Origin: Campylobacteraceae bacterium
Lineage (GTDB): Bacteria; Campylobacterota; Campylobacteria; Campylobacterales; Sulfurovaceae
DNA length: 21,089 nucleotides
NCBI GenBank assembly: GCA_026995985.1
Contig: JALWNF010000073.1
Coordinates: 1-21,089 of the forward strand
Direction of reading: 5' to 3'
This document shows positions 1 through 5,848 of the stretch, piece after piece (the first letter of the stretch is position 1; each line of letters opens with the position of its first letter). The position numbers and the translations under genes are program-made. Below the pieces are notes generated by a model that was not told the DNA's origin, ran no database searches, and saw nothing but the letters and a program-made list of their open reading frames with translations.

Positions 1-1
1 T

Positions 2-163
2 ATTAATGGTCTAATTCGCCAATATATACCTAAAGGTTCAAGTTTTAACAATATAAGCAAAAAACAAATTAAAAAAATTGAAAATTTGCTGAATCACAGA
101 CCTAGAAAATCTCTAGGTTGGAGAACTACTTATGAAGTTTTTCATGAAAAAGTTGTAGCATAG
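2..163 (+). CDS. IS30-family transposase, C-terminal fragment (gene continues left of window)
   Basis: The window opens inside this frame and 53 residues remain before a TAG stop. The piece starts INGLIRQYIPKG and later has LNHRPRKSLGWRTTYEVF, which are the two most recognisable stretches at the end of IS30 transposases (consensus NGLIRQYFPKG and LNNRPRKxLGYxTPxEVF). The catalytic DDE domain, including the Glu that normally lies a few residues before NGLIR, is outside the window, so activity cannot be judged. The stop lies about 30 bases before a 27-base terminal repeat at 194-220, as expected for the 3' end of such an element. Seen: the motifs. Inferred: that an entire IS30 copy lies to the left. 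Confidence 0.85.
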   Translation: MNGLIRQYIPKGSSFNNISKKQIKKIENLLNHRPRKSLGWRTTYEVFHEKVVA

Positions 164-193
164 GAAAAATGAGGTATGATTTTTTAGATTAAA

Positions 194-220
194 AAATTGC
201 ACTTTGGATTTAAATTCGGG
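194..220 (+). repeat. IS30-type terminal inverted repeat, right end of the upstream element
   Basis: This 27-base stretch (core TTGCACTTTGGATTTAAATT at 197-216) matches 24 of 27 positions with the reverse complement of 1219-1245. It follows the transposase stop by 30 bases, the usual place of the right end of IS30-family elements, which often carry a TTGCACTT-like end. Sequence similarity between the two copies stops on both sides of the 27 bases, so the repeat borders are sharp. Confidence 0.75.
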
Positions 221-547
221 AAAATACCACTTTGTTTAAAAGACTCCTATATAGCACAAAATTATCAAAATGATAAAGATACAATAGAAGCATTTTTATA
301 TTCAAAAATAGATAGTTCAGTACTTCAAAGACTAAAAAGAGGAGCAAGTTTAGTAGAAGCACCAAATATAGATAAAAGACCTAAAGAGGAAGATTTAAAA
401 GCTATTTTTGAAAATATTACAGATATAAAAGAGAGAAATAGTAAAATAGTTCAAGCATACAAAGATGGTTTCTCTCAACACATGATGGCTAAAGTATTGG
501 GGTTATCACAATCTACTGTTAGTGGGATTATTAAGAGGTATGGGTAG
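221..547 (+). pseudogene. C-terminal remnant of a RayT-like (Y1, REP-associated tyrosine) transposase, 5' end removed by the IS30 end
   Basis: The reading frame is open from the IS30 repeat at 194-220 to a TAG at 545-547 and begins abruptly at the repeat border (KIPLCLKDSYIAQNY). The only available start, a TTG at 197, lies inside the repeat, so the real N-terminus is gone. The C-terminal 30 residues form a helix-turn-helix of the type found at the end of REP-associated tyrosine transposases: AYKDGFSQHMMAKVLGLSQS followed by TVSGIIKRYG. The preceding part (EAFLYSKIDSSVLQRLKRGA, then NIDKRP) also resembles the C-terminal extension I recall from Campylobacterota members of that family. The Y1 catalytic domain (HUH motif and Tyr) is absent. 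Alternative: another small HTH regulator. Family call is from memory and moderately sure; truncation is sure. Confidence 0.55.
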
Positions 548-564
548 GTGATTACATTCACCTG
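544..564 (+). repeat. small hairpin, possible terminator or REP-like element
   Basis: GTAG overlaps the stop of the transposase remnant and leads into AGGTGA-TTACAT-TCACCT (546-563), a perfect 6-bp stem followed by GTTTTT. It can serve as an intrinsic terminator. Because RayT genes are usually flanked by REP hairpins preceded by GTAG/GTGG, it may also be a REP of that transposase. A related hairpin with GTAAGGTG occurs at 18786-18809. Confidence 0.45.
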
Positions 565-593
565 TTTTTCCCCTTTTTCCCCTGCTTTTTCCC
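565..593. other. pyrimidine tract with TTTTTCCCC repeats
   Basis: TTTTTCCCC occurs twice in direct tandem (565-573, 574-582) and a third TTTTTCCC follows at 586-593. The minus strand therefore has runs of 3, 4 and 4 G separated by A-rich spacers, unusual in this A+T-rich sequence. The T-runs may act with the preceding hairpin as terminator. Confidence 0.5.
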
Positions 594-614
594 TAGTAAA
601 TTTTAGAGGATATT

Positions 615-642
615 TTGTAACAAAATAAATTTATGTTATAAT
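615..642 (+). promoter_or_regulatory. promoter of the Uma2 gene
   Basis: TTGTAA (615-620), a 16-base spacer and TATAAT (637-642) preceded by TG at 634-635 form an extended -10 promoter. Transcription would start near 649, giving a leader of about 25 bases with AAGGA (665-669) before the ATG at 675. Confidence 0.6.
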
Positions 643-674
643 CAACTCCTCAATAAATCGTAAAAGGACTATAA

Positions 675-1208
675 ATGGGTGCAATAGAATATTATAGTTA
701 TAATGATTATATTCAATGGGAAGGCAAGTGGGAGTTGATATATGGTTACCCGTTGATGATGGCTCCTAGTCCTATGATTACTCACCAAATGTTAGCATCT
801 TTAATCTTAGTTGAACTCTCTAACAGTTTGGAATGTAATGAGTGTATTGTTATTTGTGAACAAGACTGGAAAATAAGTGATGAAACTGTTGTAAAGCCTG
901 ATGTTGTAATGATTTGTAATGAACCAAATGATTTGTACATTACCAAACCACCTAAGATTGTAGTAGAGGTTATCTCAAAAAGTACAGCAAGACGTGATGA
1001 AGTTACAAAGTTTGAACTTTATGAAAATGAAAAAGTTCCCTATTATATTATTGTTTATCCAAATGATTTAAAAGCAAAAGTTTATAAATTAAAAAATGGT
1101 AAATTTGACAAAGTAGATGATTTTACCAATGAAGTAATGAATTTTGATGATTTGGAGTGTGGTGGAAGTATTGACTTTGAGAGAGTCTTTAAACGTTTCA
1201 GAAAATAA
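675..1208 (+). CDS. Uma2 family (DUF820) putative restriction-endonuclease-like protein
   Basis: The 177-residue protein has the layout of the Uma2 family: YNDYIQWEGKWELIYGYPLM at the N-terminus, then THQMLASLI, VVKPDVVMIC around residue 77 and KIVVEVISKSTARRDEVTKF around residue 98. The acidic residue of KPDVV and the E of VVEVISKS correspond to the D...ExK core of PD-(D/E)XK nucleases, so the catalytic residues seem present. The family is common in cyanobacteria and scattered elsewhere; its cellular role is not established, and nuclease activity is assumed from the fold. The gene has its own promoter and Shine-Dalgarno sequence and stands alone between two inverted IS30-like ends (194-220 and 1219-1245), which suggests acquired cargo. 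The length is normal and nothing is broken. Confidence 0.85.
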   Translation: MGAIEYYSYNDYIQWEGKWELIYGYPLMMAPSPMITHQMLASLILVELSNSLECNECIVICEQDWKISDETVVKPDVVMICNEPNDLYITKPPKIVVEVISKSTARRDEVTKFELYENEKVPYYIIVYPNDLKAKVYKLKNGKFDKVDDFTNEVMNFDDLECGGSIDFERVFKRFRK

Positions 1209-1218
1209 GGAAAATTAT

Positions 1219-1245
1219 CCTGAATTTAAATTCAAAGTGTAATTT
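1219..1245 (-). repeat. second IS30-type terminal inverted repeat, opposite orientation
   Basis: The 27 bases starting CCTGAATTTAAATTC are the reverse complement of 194-220 except at three positions. The repeat begins 10 bases after the Uma2 stop codon. It could be the left end of a second IS30 copy that has since been deleted or interrupted, because no IS30 reading frame follows; an IS4 remnant does. Confidence 0.65.
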
Positions 1246-1345
1246 TATAATAGAAAAAAATGTTTTTTTCGATACCATAGGTTAGACTCCAAATAGATAT
1301 AATTTATGCTTTATCTAAGAAAATGATAGCCTTTTTACTATTTAT

Positions 1346-1498
1346 CTACTCACTAATAGTATGACACCAAACAAAAGCTAAACTTAAAATAGTAATAAGA
1401 GAATCTATTTTATGATTAGCAGATAGGTGTGTCTCTTTAAGATTAAAATCTCTAATTTTAAAAGCAGAAAAGAGTGTCTCTATCTCCCATCTTCTTCT
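1346..1498 (-). pseudogene. IS4-family transposase remnant (C-terminal part)
   Basis: On the minus strand, 1498 down to 1346 translates to 50 residues beginning RRRWEIETLFSAFKIRDFNL, continuing with KETHLSANHKIDSLITILSL and ending LAFVWCHTISE. RW-IE-LFSALK-RGFNLE-THL is the conserved C-terminal block, including the catalytic Glu, of IS4-family DDE transposases. The codon upstream of RRR is a stop (TAG at 1501-1499) and an in-frame TAG ends the block at 1348-1346, where family members normally continue. The rest of the element is absent, so this is a short relic, perhaps inserted into or recombined with the IS30-like end at 1219-1245. Confidence 0.7.
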
Positions 1499-1529
1499 CT
1501 ATCAACTTTGACTATTTAGTTTTGTACCT

Positions 1530-1691
1530 ATGGCTCTCTTTGATAATCTTCGCCATAACTATGGAGGGTATCAATACTTTATAAATAATGAATACTATCT
1601 TGGAATTATTGGTTCAAGTGCTAAAGATAAGGTCTCTATAATCGACTCCTATGGAGATTTACACTTTTGTGTTCAAGATGAAAATTTATGA
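1530..1691 (+). pseudogene. short open frame, probable C-terminal fragment of an unknown protein
   Basis: This frame gives 53 residues (MALFDNLRHNYGGYQYFINN to FCVQDENL) and is open a few codons upstream of the ATG before a stop near 1511. There is no Shine-Dalgarno sequence before the ATG. It starts about where the IS4 remnant breaks off at about 1500, so it may be the tail of a gene whose front was lost by the same rearrangement. I do not recognise it. Confidence 0.3.
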
Positions 1692-1841
1692 AAATAAGTT
1701 TTAATTAGTTTCAAAATTATTAATTTTAAATATAAAATACACAATTTATCTAAAATCTTATTTTAAATAAATATTTTAAGTTATAATTTATATTTTATAT
1801 TATATAACTACTATATAAGATGTAAAATATAAAGGATTAGT
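1692..1841. promoter_or_regulatory. very A+T-rich intergenic stretch with a -10 box for the lipoprotein gene
   Basis: The 150 bases are almost entirely A and T. TATAAT at 1782-1787 is the clearest -10 candidate, about 55 bases before the start; other TATA-like strings make the choice uncertain. AAGGA around 1831-1835 is the Shine-Dalgarno sequence. I see no gene or repeat here. Confidence 0.35.
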
Positions 1842-2216
1842 ATGGAAAAGAGACAACCTCTTAACTATTTAGTTTTCTCTTCTTTTATAGGTTTTACAAT
1901 GATTCTTGGAGGGTGTTCAAATTCAAATTCAGAATCTAAAAGTGATAAAACAGCATTACATGTGGGGCATTTTGTAAGTGTATTTGAGAAGAAAGTCAAA
2001 TATAAGTGCGACAATAAAATAACTCCACTCTCTAGTAATAATGAGTTTAAATGTAACTCTTTTCCTATTATTTTCTATTCAGATAACATAAAATTAGGAG
2101 AGATAAACTCTATTCATGAAGATGGGTATGTTTTTCCTCAAGATATTATTGTAGCAGAAGATAATTCTGCTCTATATAGTAGTAAAGACTCAATGGTAGT
2201 TTCACTATCTCATTAA
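1842..2216 (+). CDS. small hypothetical lipoprotein
   Basis: The 124-residue product begins with a basic N-terminus, a hydrophobic stretch and a lipobox ILGGC (Cys25), so it should be lipidated and exported. A Ser/Asn-rich linker follows. Residues about 53-95 (VKYKCDNKITPLSSNNEFKC then LGEINSIHEDGYVFPQDIIV) resemble a repeat-like domain, with the pattern V-Y-C...G-F-C/F...F...I-LG-I, that I recall from longer lipoproteins and surface proteins of Campylobacterota. Those usually continue much further; here the frame stops about 25 residues later, so this may be a shortened member. The start has a good AAGGA. It is convergent with glnB, 15 bases away, and shares the hairpin at 2225-2244. Function unknown. 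Confidence 0.6.
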   Translation: MEKRQPLNYLVFSSFIGFTMILGGCSNSNSESKSDKTALHVGHFVSVFEKKVKYKCDNKITPLSSNNEFKCNSFPIIFYSDNIKLGEINSIHEDGYVFPQDIIVAEDNSALYSSKDSMVVSLSH

Positions 2217-2224
2217 TCTTATAA

Positions 2225-2585
<361 letters not shown>

Positions 2586-2607
2586 TTATTTTAAAGTATC
2601 TATGAGA

Positions 2608-2616
2608 ATTTTAGCA
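2608..2616 (-). promoter_or_regulatory. extended -10 promoter of glnB
   Basis: On the minus strand TGCTAAAAT lies 35 bases before the glnB ATG. No convincing -35 is seen; the upstream region is A/T-rich as usual for vegetative promoters in Campylobacterota. Confidence 0.5.
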
Positions 2617-2664
2617 AAATAGATTTAAAGTTATAAAGATATTATGGAGGAAAAATAGAGTAGT

Positions 2665-2685
2665 GACAAGGTATTGAACCTTGTC
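2665..2685 (-). terminator. hairpin downstream of the superoxide reductase gene
   Basis: GACAAGGT-ATTGA-ACCTTGTC is a perfect 8-bp stem with a 5-base loop, 16 bases after the superoxide reductase stop. On the minus strand a CTATTTTT run follows 9 bases later. It separates this gene from glnB. Confidence 0.6.
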
Positions 2686-2700
2686 TTTAGAGGAGGGGAC

Positions 2701-3084
2701 TTAGTTTACTGTAACTTCTACAGGAGTACCTTCCCAGATACCATGCTTTGTGCAGTAACCATGTGCTACTAGTTTAAGTTTTTTTCCTGTTGGAATAATT
2801 GTAAATGTAGTAGTGTTATGAGCTTTTACATTTCCAAGAGTTCCAGGAACATAAATGGCTTGTGCTAGTTTTGTGTCACCATTGTATAGTGTTACAGACT
2901 CAATAAAGTGGTCAAAGTCATCTGGGTGAGTATACTCTTGACCCATCTTAACTGTTACCTCAAACGGCTCACCAGCAGTTGCTGTATCGGCACAGATAAT
3001 AAATGGTGAGTGTCTGTCTATGAGGTCTTTTTTTGCCTCTCTATCTACTTCTGAGATGTCTTGGTATTTGTTAATCTTTGGCAT
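2701..3084 (-). CDS. superoxide reductase (neelaredoxin type, class II)
   Basis: This 127-residue cytoplasmic protein should reduce superoxide to hydrogen peroxide at a non-haem iron with four His and one Cys ligand. His25 (RHSPF), His53 (EYTHP), His59 (DHFIE), Cys111 and His114 (CTKHGIWEG) match the ligand set of one-iron superoxide reductases, and the last two have the same numbering as I recall for the Pyrococcus furiosus enzyme. The N-terminal desulforedoxin domain with four Cys is absent, so it is the one-centre form. The acidic or basic residue before the first His ligand (Glu14/Lys15 type) is replaced locally by Asp23-Arg24. Such enzymes fit an anaerobic or microaerophilic lifestyle. 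It has its own strong extended -10 promoter and AGAAGGA before the ATG. Confidence 0.9.
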   Translation of the reverse strand: MPKINKYQDISEVDREAKKDLIDRHSPFIICADTATAGEPFEVTVKMGQEYTHPDDFDHFIESVTLYNGDTKLAQAIYVPGTLGNVKAHNTTTFTIIPTGKKLKLVAHGYCTKHGIWEGTPVEVTVN

Positions 3085-3117
3085 GTCAATCCTTCTATTT
3101 TAAAATTTTATAGGTGC

Positions 3118-3126
3118 ATTATAGCA
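3118..3126 (-). promoter_or_regulatory. extended -10 promoter of superoxide reductase
   Basis: On the minus strand TGCTATAAT (3126 to 3118) is a perfect extended -10. An A-tract instead of a -35 lies upstream. Transcription should start near 3111 with a leader of about 27 bases. Confidence 0.65.
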
Positions 3127-3135
3127 GAATTTTTT

Positions 3136-3164
3136 TTAAATAGGACAATATTTATCCTATTTAA
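3136..3164. repeat. 10-bp perfect inverted repeat at the end of the cytochrome gene
   Basis: TTAAATAGGA (3136-3145) and TCCTATTTAA (3155-3164) flank a 9-base loop. The right arm covers the stop codon and last codons of the cytochrome-like gene. It may be its terminator, although no T-run follows on the minus strand, or an operator just upstream of the superoxide reductase promoter. Confidence 0.4.
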
Positions 3165-3594
3165 TCTTCTCTTTTAAGTTTTTTGCCCATTTTGTAAGTA
3201 TTTTTTTCTCTTCTTGTGTAAGAGTAGCCTCTTTGTGCATATATAGATAAGATGGCATAGGCATACGAATAAGAAGAGATTTAGGTAGTCTATCTAAGAG
3301 TTTATACTGTCTCTCTTTAGAGTAGCTATTCCATTTAGAGAAGTTAATAACATCTCTAGCCCTTTTTACATGAAGTTGTGTAAACCAAGAGATGGGAGCA
3401 ATATTGTAGTACCATGGTGCTTTAACTTCAGAGGAGTGACAGTCGTAACATGACCTCTTTAAGATGCTTATTACTTTAGGAGGAGCTTGTAGCTCTTGCT
3501 CTTTTTTTATAGGAAGTTTAGCAGGTATATCTAAAGAGAAAAATTGTATGGCTATAAAAACTACTAGTGTCCAAAACCAGAAACTTTTTAACAT
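3157..3594 (-). CDS. haem-binding domain protein, membrane-anchored one-haem cytochrome-like
   Basis: The 145-residue protein has an N-terminal signal anchor (residues about 4-22, FWFWTLVVFIAIQFF) and then the Haem_bd-type domain. VISILKRSCYDCHSSEVKAP contains the CxxCH haem attachment site Cys49-Cys52-His53, followed by WYYNIAPISWF, a motif shared across the family. MPMPSYLYMH (111-120) is a likely Met axial ligand segment, and LTQEEKKILTKWA closes the domain. It should be a periplasm-facing c-type cytochrome; its electron partner is not known. Its start is 24 bases after the stop of the 66-residue gene, so it appears to be the last gene of the mobB-fbp operon. Confidence 0.8.
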   Translation of the reverse strand: MLKSFWFWTLVVFIAIQFFSLDIPAKLPIKKEQELQAPPKVISILKRSCYDCHSSEVKAPWYYNIAPISWFTQLHVKRARDVINFSKWNSYSKERQYKLLDRLPKSLLIRMPMPSYLYMHKEATLTQEEKKILTKWAKNLKEKIK

Positions 3595-3618
3595 ATTTGA
3601 GCCTTTGTTTTTTTATAA

Positions 3619-3819
3619 TTAAAACTCAAACCCACCTCCAGCACCTTTGTTCATACTACTGTAGACAGCATGAACATAAGCATCACGAGTTTCACAATTT
3701 AGAAGTTTAGGACACTTAAGACAAGATTTAACTTGCTCTTGAAGTTGACACGCCTCTAGCTCTTTTTTTTTCTGCTTTAGAGCTAGTTCCCATTCATCTA
3801 GTGAGAGTTCGTTACTCAT
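3619..3819 (-). CDS. small conserved Cys-rich protein of unknown function
   Basis: This 66-residue protein has a helical N-terminal half (SLDEWELALKQKKKELEACQ) and four cysteines, Cys24, Cys33, Cys36 and Cys42. SCLKCPKLLNC suggests a metal site (zinc or iron-sulfur), which is inferred from spacing only. The C-terminus is Gly-rich (NKGAGGGFEF). It starts 3 bases after the fbp stop and so is translationally close to it. From memory, C. jejuni has a similar small gene directly downstream of fbp (Cj0839c next to Cj0840c), so the linkage appears conserved. No function is known to me. Confidence 0.7.
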   Translation of the reverse strand: MSNELSLDEWELALKQKKKELEACQLQEQVKSCLKCPKLLNCETRDAYVHAVYSSMNKGAGGGFEF

Positions 3820-3822
3820 GGT

Positions 3823-4674
3823 TTACTCTTCTATTCCATAAGCTTTGCGAAGAGCAGAGATTTCGTAGTGACTTCCAAAGAAACATGGGCTTGTGTCGTG
3901 TGGGTGGCTTGGAACTAGCTCTAGGAGTCTATCTCCTTTGTCATTAATAGCCTCTCCACCTGCCTGTTCATACATAAGAGCAAAAGGAATAACCTCAAAG
4001 AGCTGTCTTAGTTTACCATTTGGTTTGTCTGTAGTTGCTGGGTAAGAGAAAAGCCCTCCACCTTTTAGCATAATTTGATGCAAGTCAGGAACCATACCAC
4101 CAGAGTAGCGTAGACGGTAACCCTCAGCAAAGAGCTTGTCTATAAAAGCTTTGTGGTAGTTGGCCCAATACTGTTGGGTTCCTCCACTTGCATTGAGCTT
4201 CCCTTTTTCTCTCATTTGGATTTCAGATATAAACTTAAACTCATCACCTATAGCACGGTAGAGTTTAGGTGCTCCTTTTCGGCCTGCAATAACCAATTCA
4301 ATTCTTGGTCCATAGACCACATAAGCAGAGGCAACAAGGTTTTTACCCTCCAACTCACCCTCATAAACTCCAAATATAGAACCTACAGATAGATTAACAT
4401 CGACAAGGCTAGAGCCATCTAGTGGGTCGTAGCAGACAGTATAAGTTCCACTCTTAGAGAGTTCTAAAACTCCCTCTTTCTCTTCACTAACTAAGGCTTT
4501 AACTGAAGCTACAGAGGCAAAAGCCTTCTCTATAATAAGGTCAGACTGCACGTCAAGTTTAAGTTGCTCTTCACCTGATGAGTTCTCAGAGTCAGAGTAA
4601 CCAAGCTCCTCTGTTTTAATGGCATTGTCAATCTTAAAAGCAATCTCTTTTATGGTTTCAAATATATCGTTCAT
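3823..4674 (-). CDS. fbp: fructose-1,6-bisphosphatase, class I
   Basis: The enzyme removes the 1-phosphate from fructose 1,6-bisphosphate in gluconeogenesis and sugar-phosphate regeneration. At 283 residues it is short for the class (E. coli about 330) but typical of Campylobacterota. Visible are the metal-binding VSEEKEG (62-68) and [20 protein letters not shown] (81-100), then [18 protein letters not shown] and [20 protein letters not shown], which carry the substrate-binding and metal Glu residues. [13 protein letters not shown] closes the protein. In an autotroph it could also serve carbon fixation-linked gluconeogenesis. It lies 11 bases after mobB and 3 bases before the small Cys protein on the same strand. 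Confidence 0.95.
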   Translation of the reverse strand: MNDIFETIKEIAFKIDNAIKTEELGYSDSENSSGEEQLKLDVQSDLIIEKAFASVASVKALVSEEKEGVLELSKSGTYTVCYDPLDGSSLVDVNLSVGSIFGVYEGELEGKNLVASAYVVYGPRIELVIAGRKGAPKLYRAIGDEFKFISEIQMREKGKLNASGGTQQYWANYHKAFIDKLFAEGYRLRYSGGMVPDLHQIMLKGGGLFSYPATTDKPNGKLRQLFEVIPFALMYEQAGGEAINDKGDRLLELVPSHPHDTSPCFFGSHYEISALRKAYGIEE

Positions 4675-4685
4675 CTCTATCCTTA

Positions 4686-5180
4686 CTATACGCTCTTTGC
4701 ATTTTTATCTATCCACTCAATAATCTCTTGAGTGTTGTTTAAATCTAAAATATCAATCTCTTTAGGAATCTTATATTGAGTTAAATCTACACTATTGTCA
4801 ACAGCTATTGCTTCACTACATGAAAGATAGCTCTCTTCAATACTACCTCTAAAGATAGCAATACGAGGAAGAGGCAATGTTTTTAACCCCTCTACTAATA
4901 AAATATCGAAATGGTTAAGCATCTGCACAATCTCATCTAGCTCTTTTTGTCGTTTAGAAAAGTAGGTGGTACGAGTAGGTGAAGCTACAACTACCTCTGC
5001 ACCTGTTTGTGAAAATCTATAACTATCTTTTCCCTCTGTGTCAAAGATGGCTTTGTCTTTTGGGTCATGTTTAATTATGGCAACCTCTCTTGTTTTTATA
5101 AGCTCCTTTGAGAGCTTCTCAACAAGTGTAGTCTTTCCTGAGCCAGATGGCCCTGTAAAAGCAACAGCAAAACGTTTCAT
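4686..5180 (-). CDS. mobB: molybdopterin-guanine dinucleotide biosynthesis protein MobB
   Basis: This is a GTP-binding P-loop protein that assists MobA in attaching GMP to molybdopterin for molybdoenzymes such as periplasmic nitrate reductase or formate dehydrogenase. It has [20 protein letters not shown] with the Walker A at residues 10-18, [20 protein letters not shown], the pattern of the MobB family (KH..H...D.EGKDS.R...AGA), and the Walker B-like ILLVEGLK. The frame is open 10 codons further upstream, but the ATG at 5180 has AAGGAG in front and begins right before the P-loop strand, giving the normal 164 residues. It is the first gene of the mobB-fbp-66aa-cytochrome run. Confidence 0.9.
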   Translation of the reverse strand: MKRFAVAFTGPSGSGKTTLVEKLSKELIKTREVAIIKHDPKDKAIFDTEGKDSYRFSQTGAEVVVASPTRTTYFSKRQKELDEIVQMLNHFDILLVEGLKTLPLPRIAIFRGSIEESYLSCSEAIAVDNSVDLTQYKIPKEIDILDLNNTQEIIEWIDKNAKSV

Positions 5181-5201
5181 AAGACTCCTTATATAGAGAG
5201 A

Positions 5202-5237
5202 ATTATACATTAATGTTTATAGAAAATATGTTAAAAT
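5202..5237. promoter_or_regulatory. overlapping divergent promoters of mobB and the lipoprotein gene
   Basis: On the minus strand TATAAT (5207 to 5202) precedes mobB. On the plus strand TGTTAAAAT (5229-5237) precedes the lipoprotein gene at 5267. Each -10 lies within the upstream zone of the other, so the two promoters probably cannot be occupied freely at once. Confidence 0.45.
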
Positions 5238-5266
5238 GAATCAATTTAAATAAAGGTCGGTTTTTA

Positions 5267-5848
5267 ATGTATAAGAGAGTTTTACTTTTGGCTTTAGCTT
5301 TAGTGGTGTTTGGGTGTTCTCAGAAAAAAGATGAGTGTAATATTCAAGATAAGTCAGATTTTGAACAACTATTTACCAAAGATGAGGTCTACCATAAGGC
5401 ACTTCTTAACACACAAAAGGCTCAACTAATGGCATCTTTTGAGACAAAAGCTCTTTTGACTGCTACCTATTTAAATCCTGTGTTTGAAAATCGTCCTTGT
5501 AAAAAACGTTTTAAAGATGAACTAAAAGATGGTGAGTACTTTTTTGTTGGGGTATATATTACAAATAGTAAAAAAAATGAGTTTAATACTAAAGGTTACT
5601 CTTTGACCCTTGATGGTTTAGAACCAATAGAGATTAAGAAGCTTGATAAAGATGATCCTCTACGTTATGAGATGCCTATGGTTGATAATTGGAGTACCTA
5701 CTATAAAGTTAAGTTTAAAAAGACCAATAAAAATAACTTTCACCTTATTTTCGAAAGCGATCGGTTTGGGAGGGATATACTAAACTTTTCAAAAGGTCAG
5801 AAACCTTTATTTGACCCCCTAATAGGTTCAAATAGAGAACATAATTAG
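5267..5848 (+). CDS. hypothetical lipoprotein, 3' end overlapping slt
   Basis: The 193-residue protein has a clear lipoprotein signal: MYKRVLLLALALVVFGC with lipobox VFGC (Cys17). The mature part contains TKALLTATYLNPVF, GEYFFVGVYI and a C-terminal YKVKFKKTNKNNFHLIFES, a beta-rich pattern without a domain I recognise. A lipoprotein gene lies in the same place between mobB and slt in C. jejuni as I remember it (Cj0842), so this is probably a conserved family. Its last 34 codons overlap the end of the convergent slt gene by 104 bases. The extended -10 at 5229-5237 gives it its own transcript. Confidence 0.7.
   Translation: MYKRVLLLALALVVFGCSQKKDECNIQDKSDFEQLFTKDEVYHKALLNTQKAQLMASFETKALLTATYLNPVFENRPCKKRFKDELKDGEYFFVGVYITNSKKNEFNTKGYSLTLDGLEPIEIKKLDKDDPLRYEMPMVDNWSTYYKVKFKKTNKNNFHLIFESDRFGRDILNFSKGQKPLFDPLIGSNREHN

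Noticed and set aside
197..220. TTG start at 197 for the HTH protein ending at 547
   Set aside because: The first eight codons lie in the IS30 terminal repeat and there is no Shine-Dalgarno sequence; the true N-terminus was removed by the insertion.
4153..4392. Plus-strand open frame of 79 codons
   Set aside because: It is antisense within fbp, has no ribosome site, and its translation shows no domain features.
5181..5210. Ten-codon longer mobB beginning at 5210
   Set aside because: The ATG at 5180 has AAGGAG and starts directly before the P-loop strand; the extension adds nothing typical of MobB and overlaps the -10 region.
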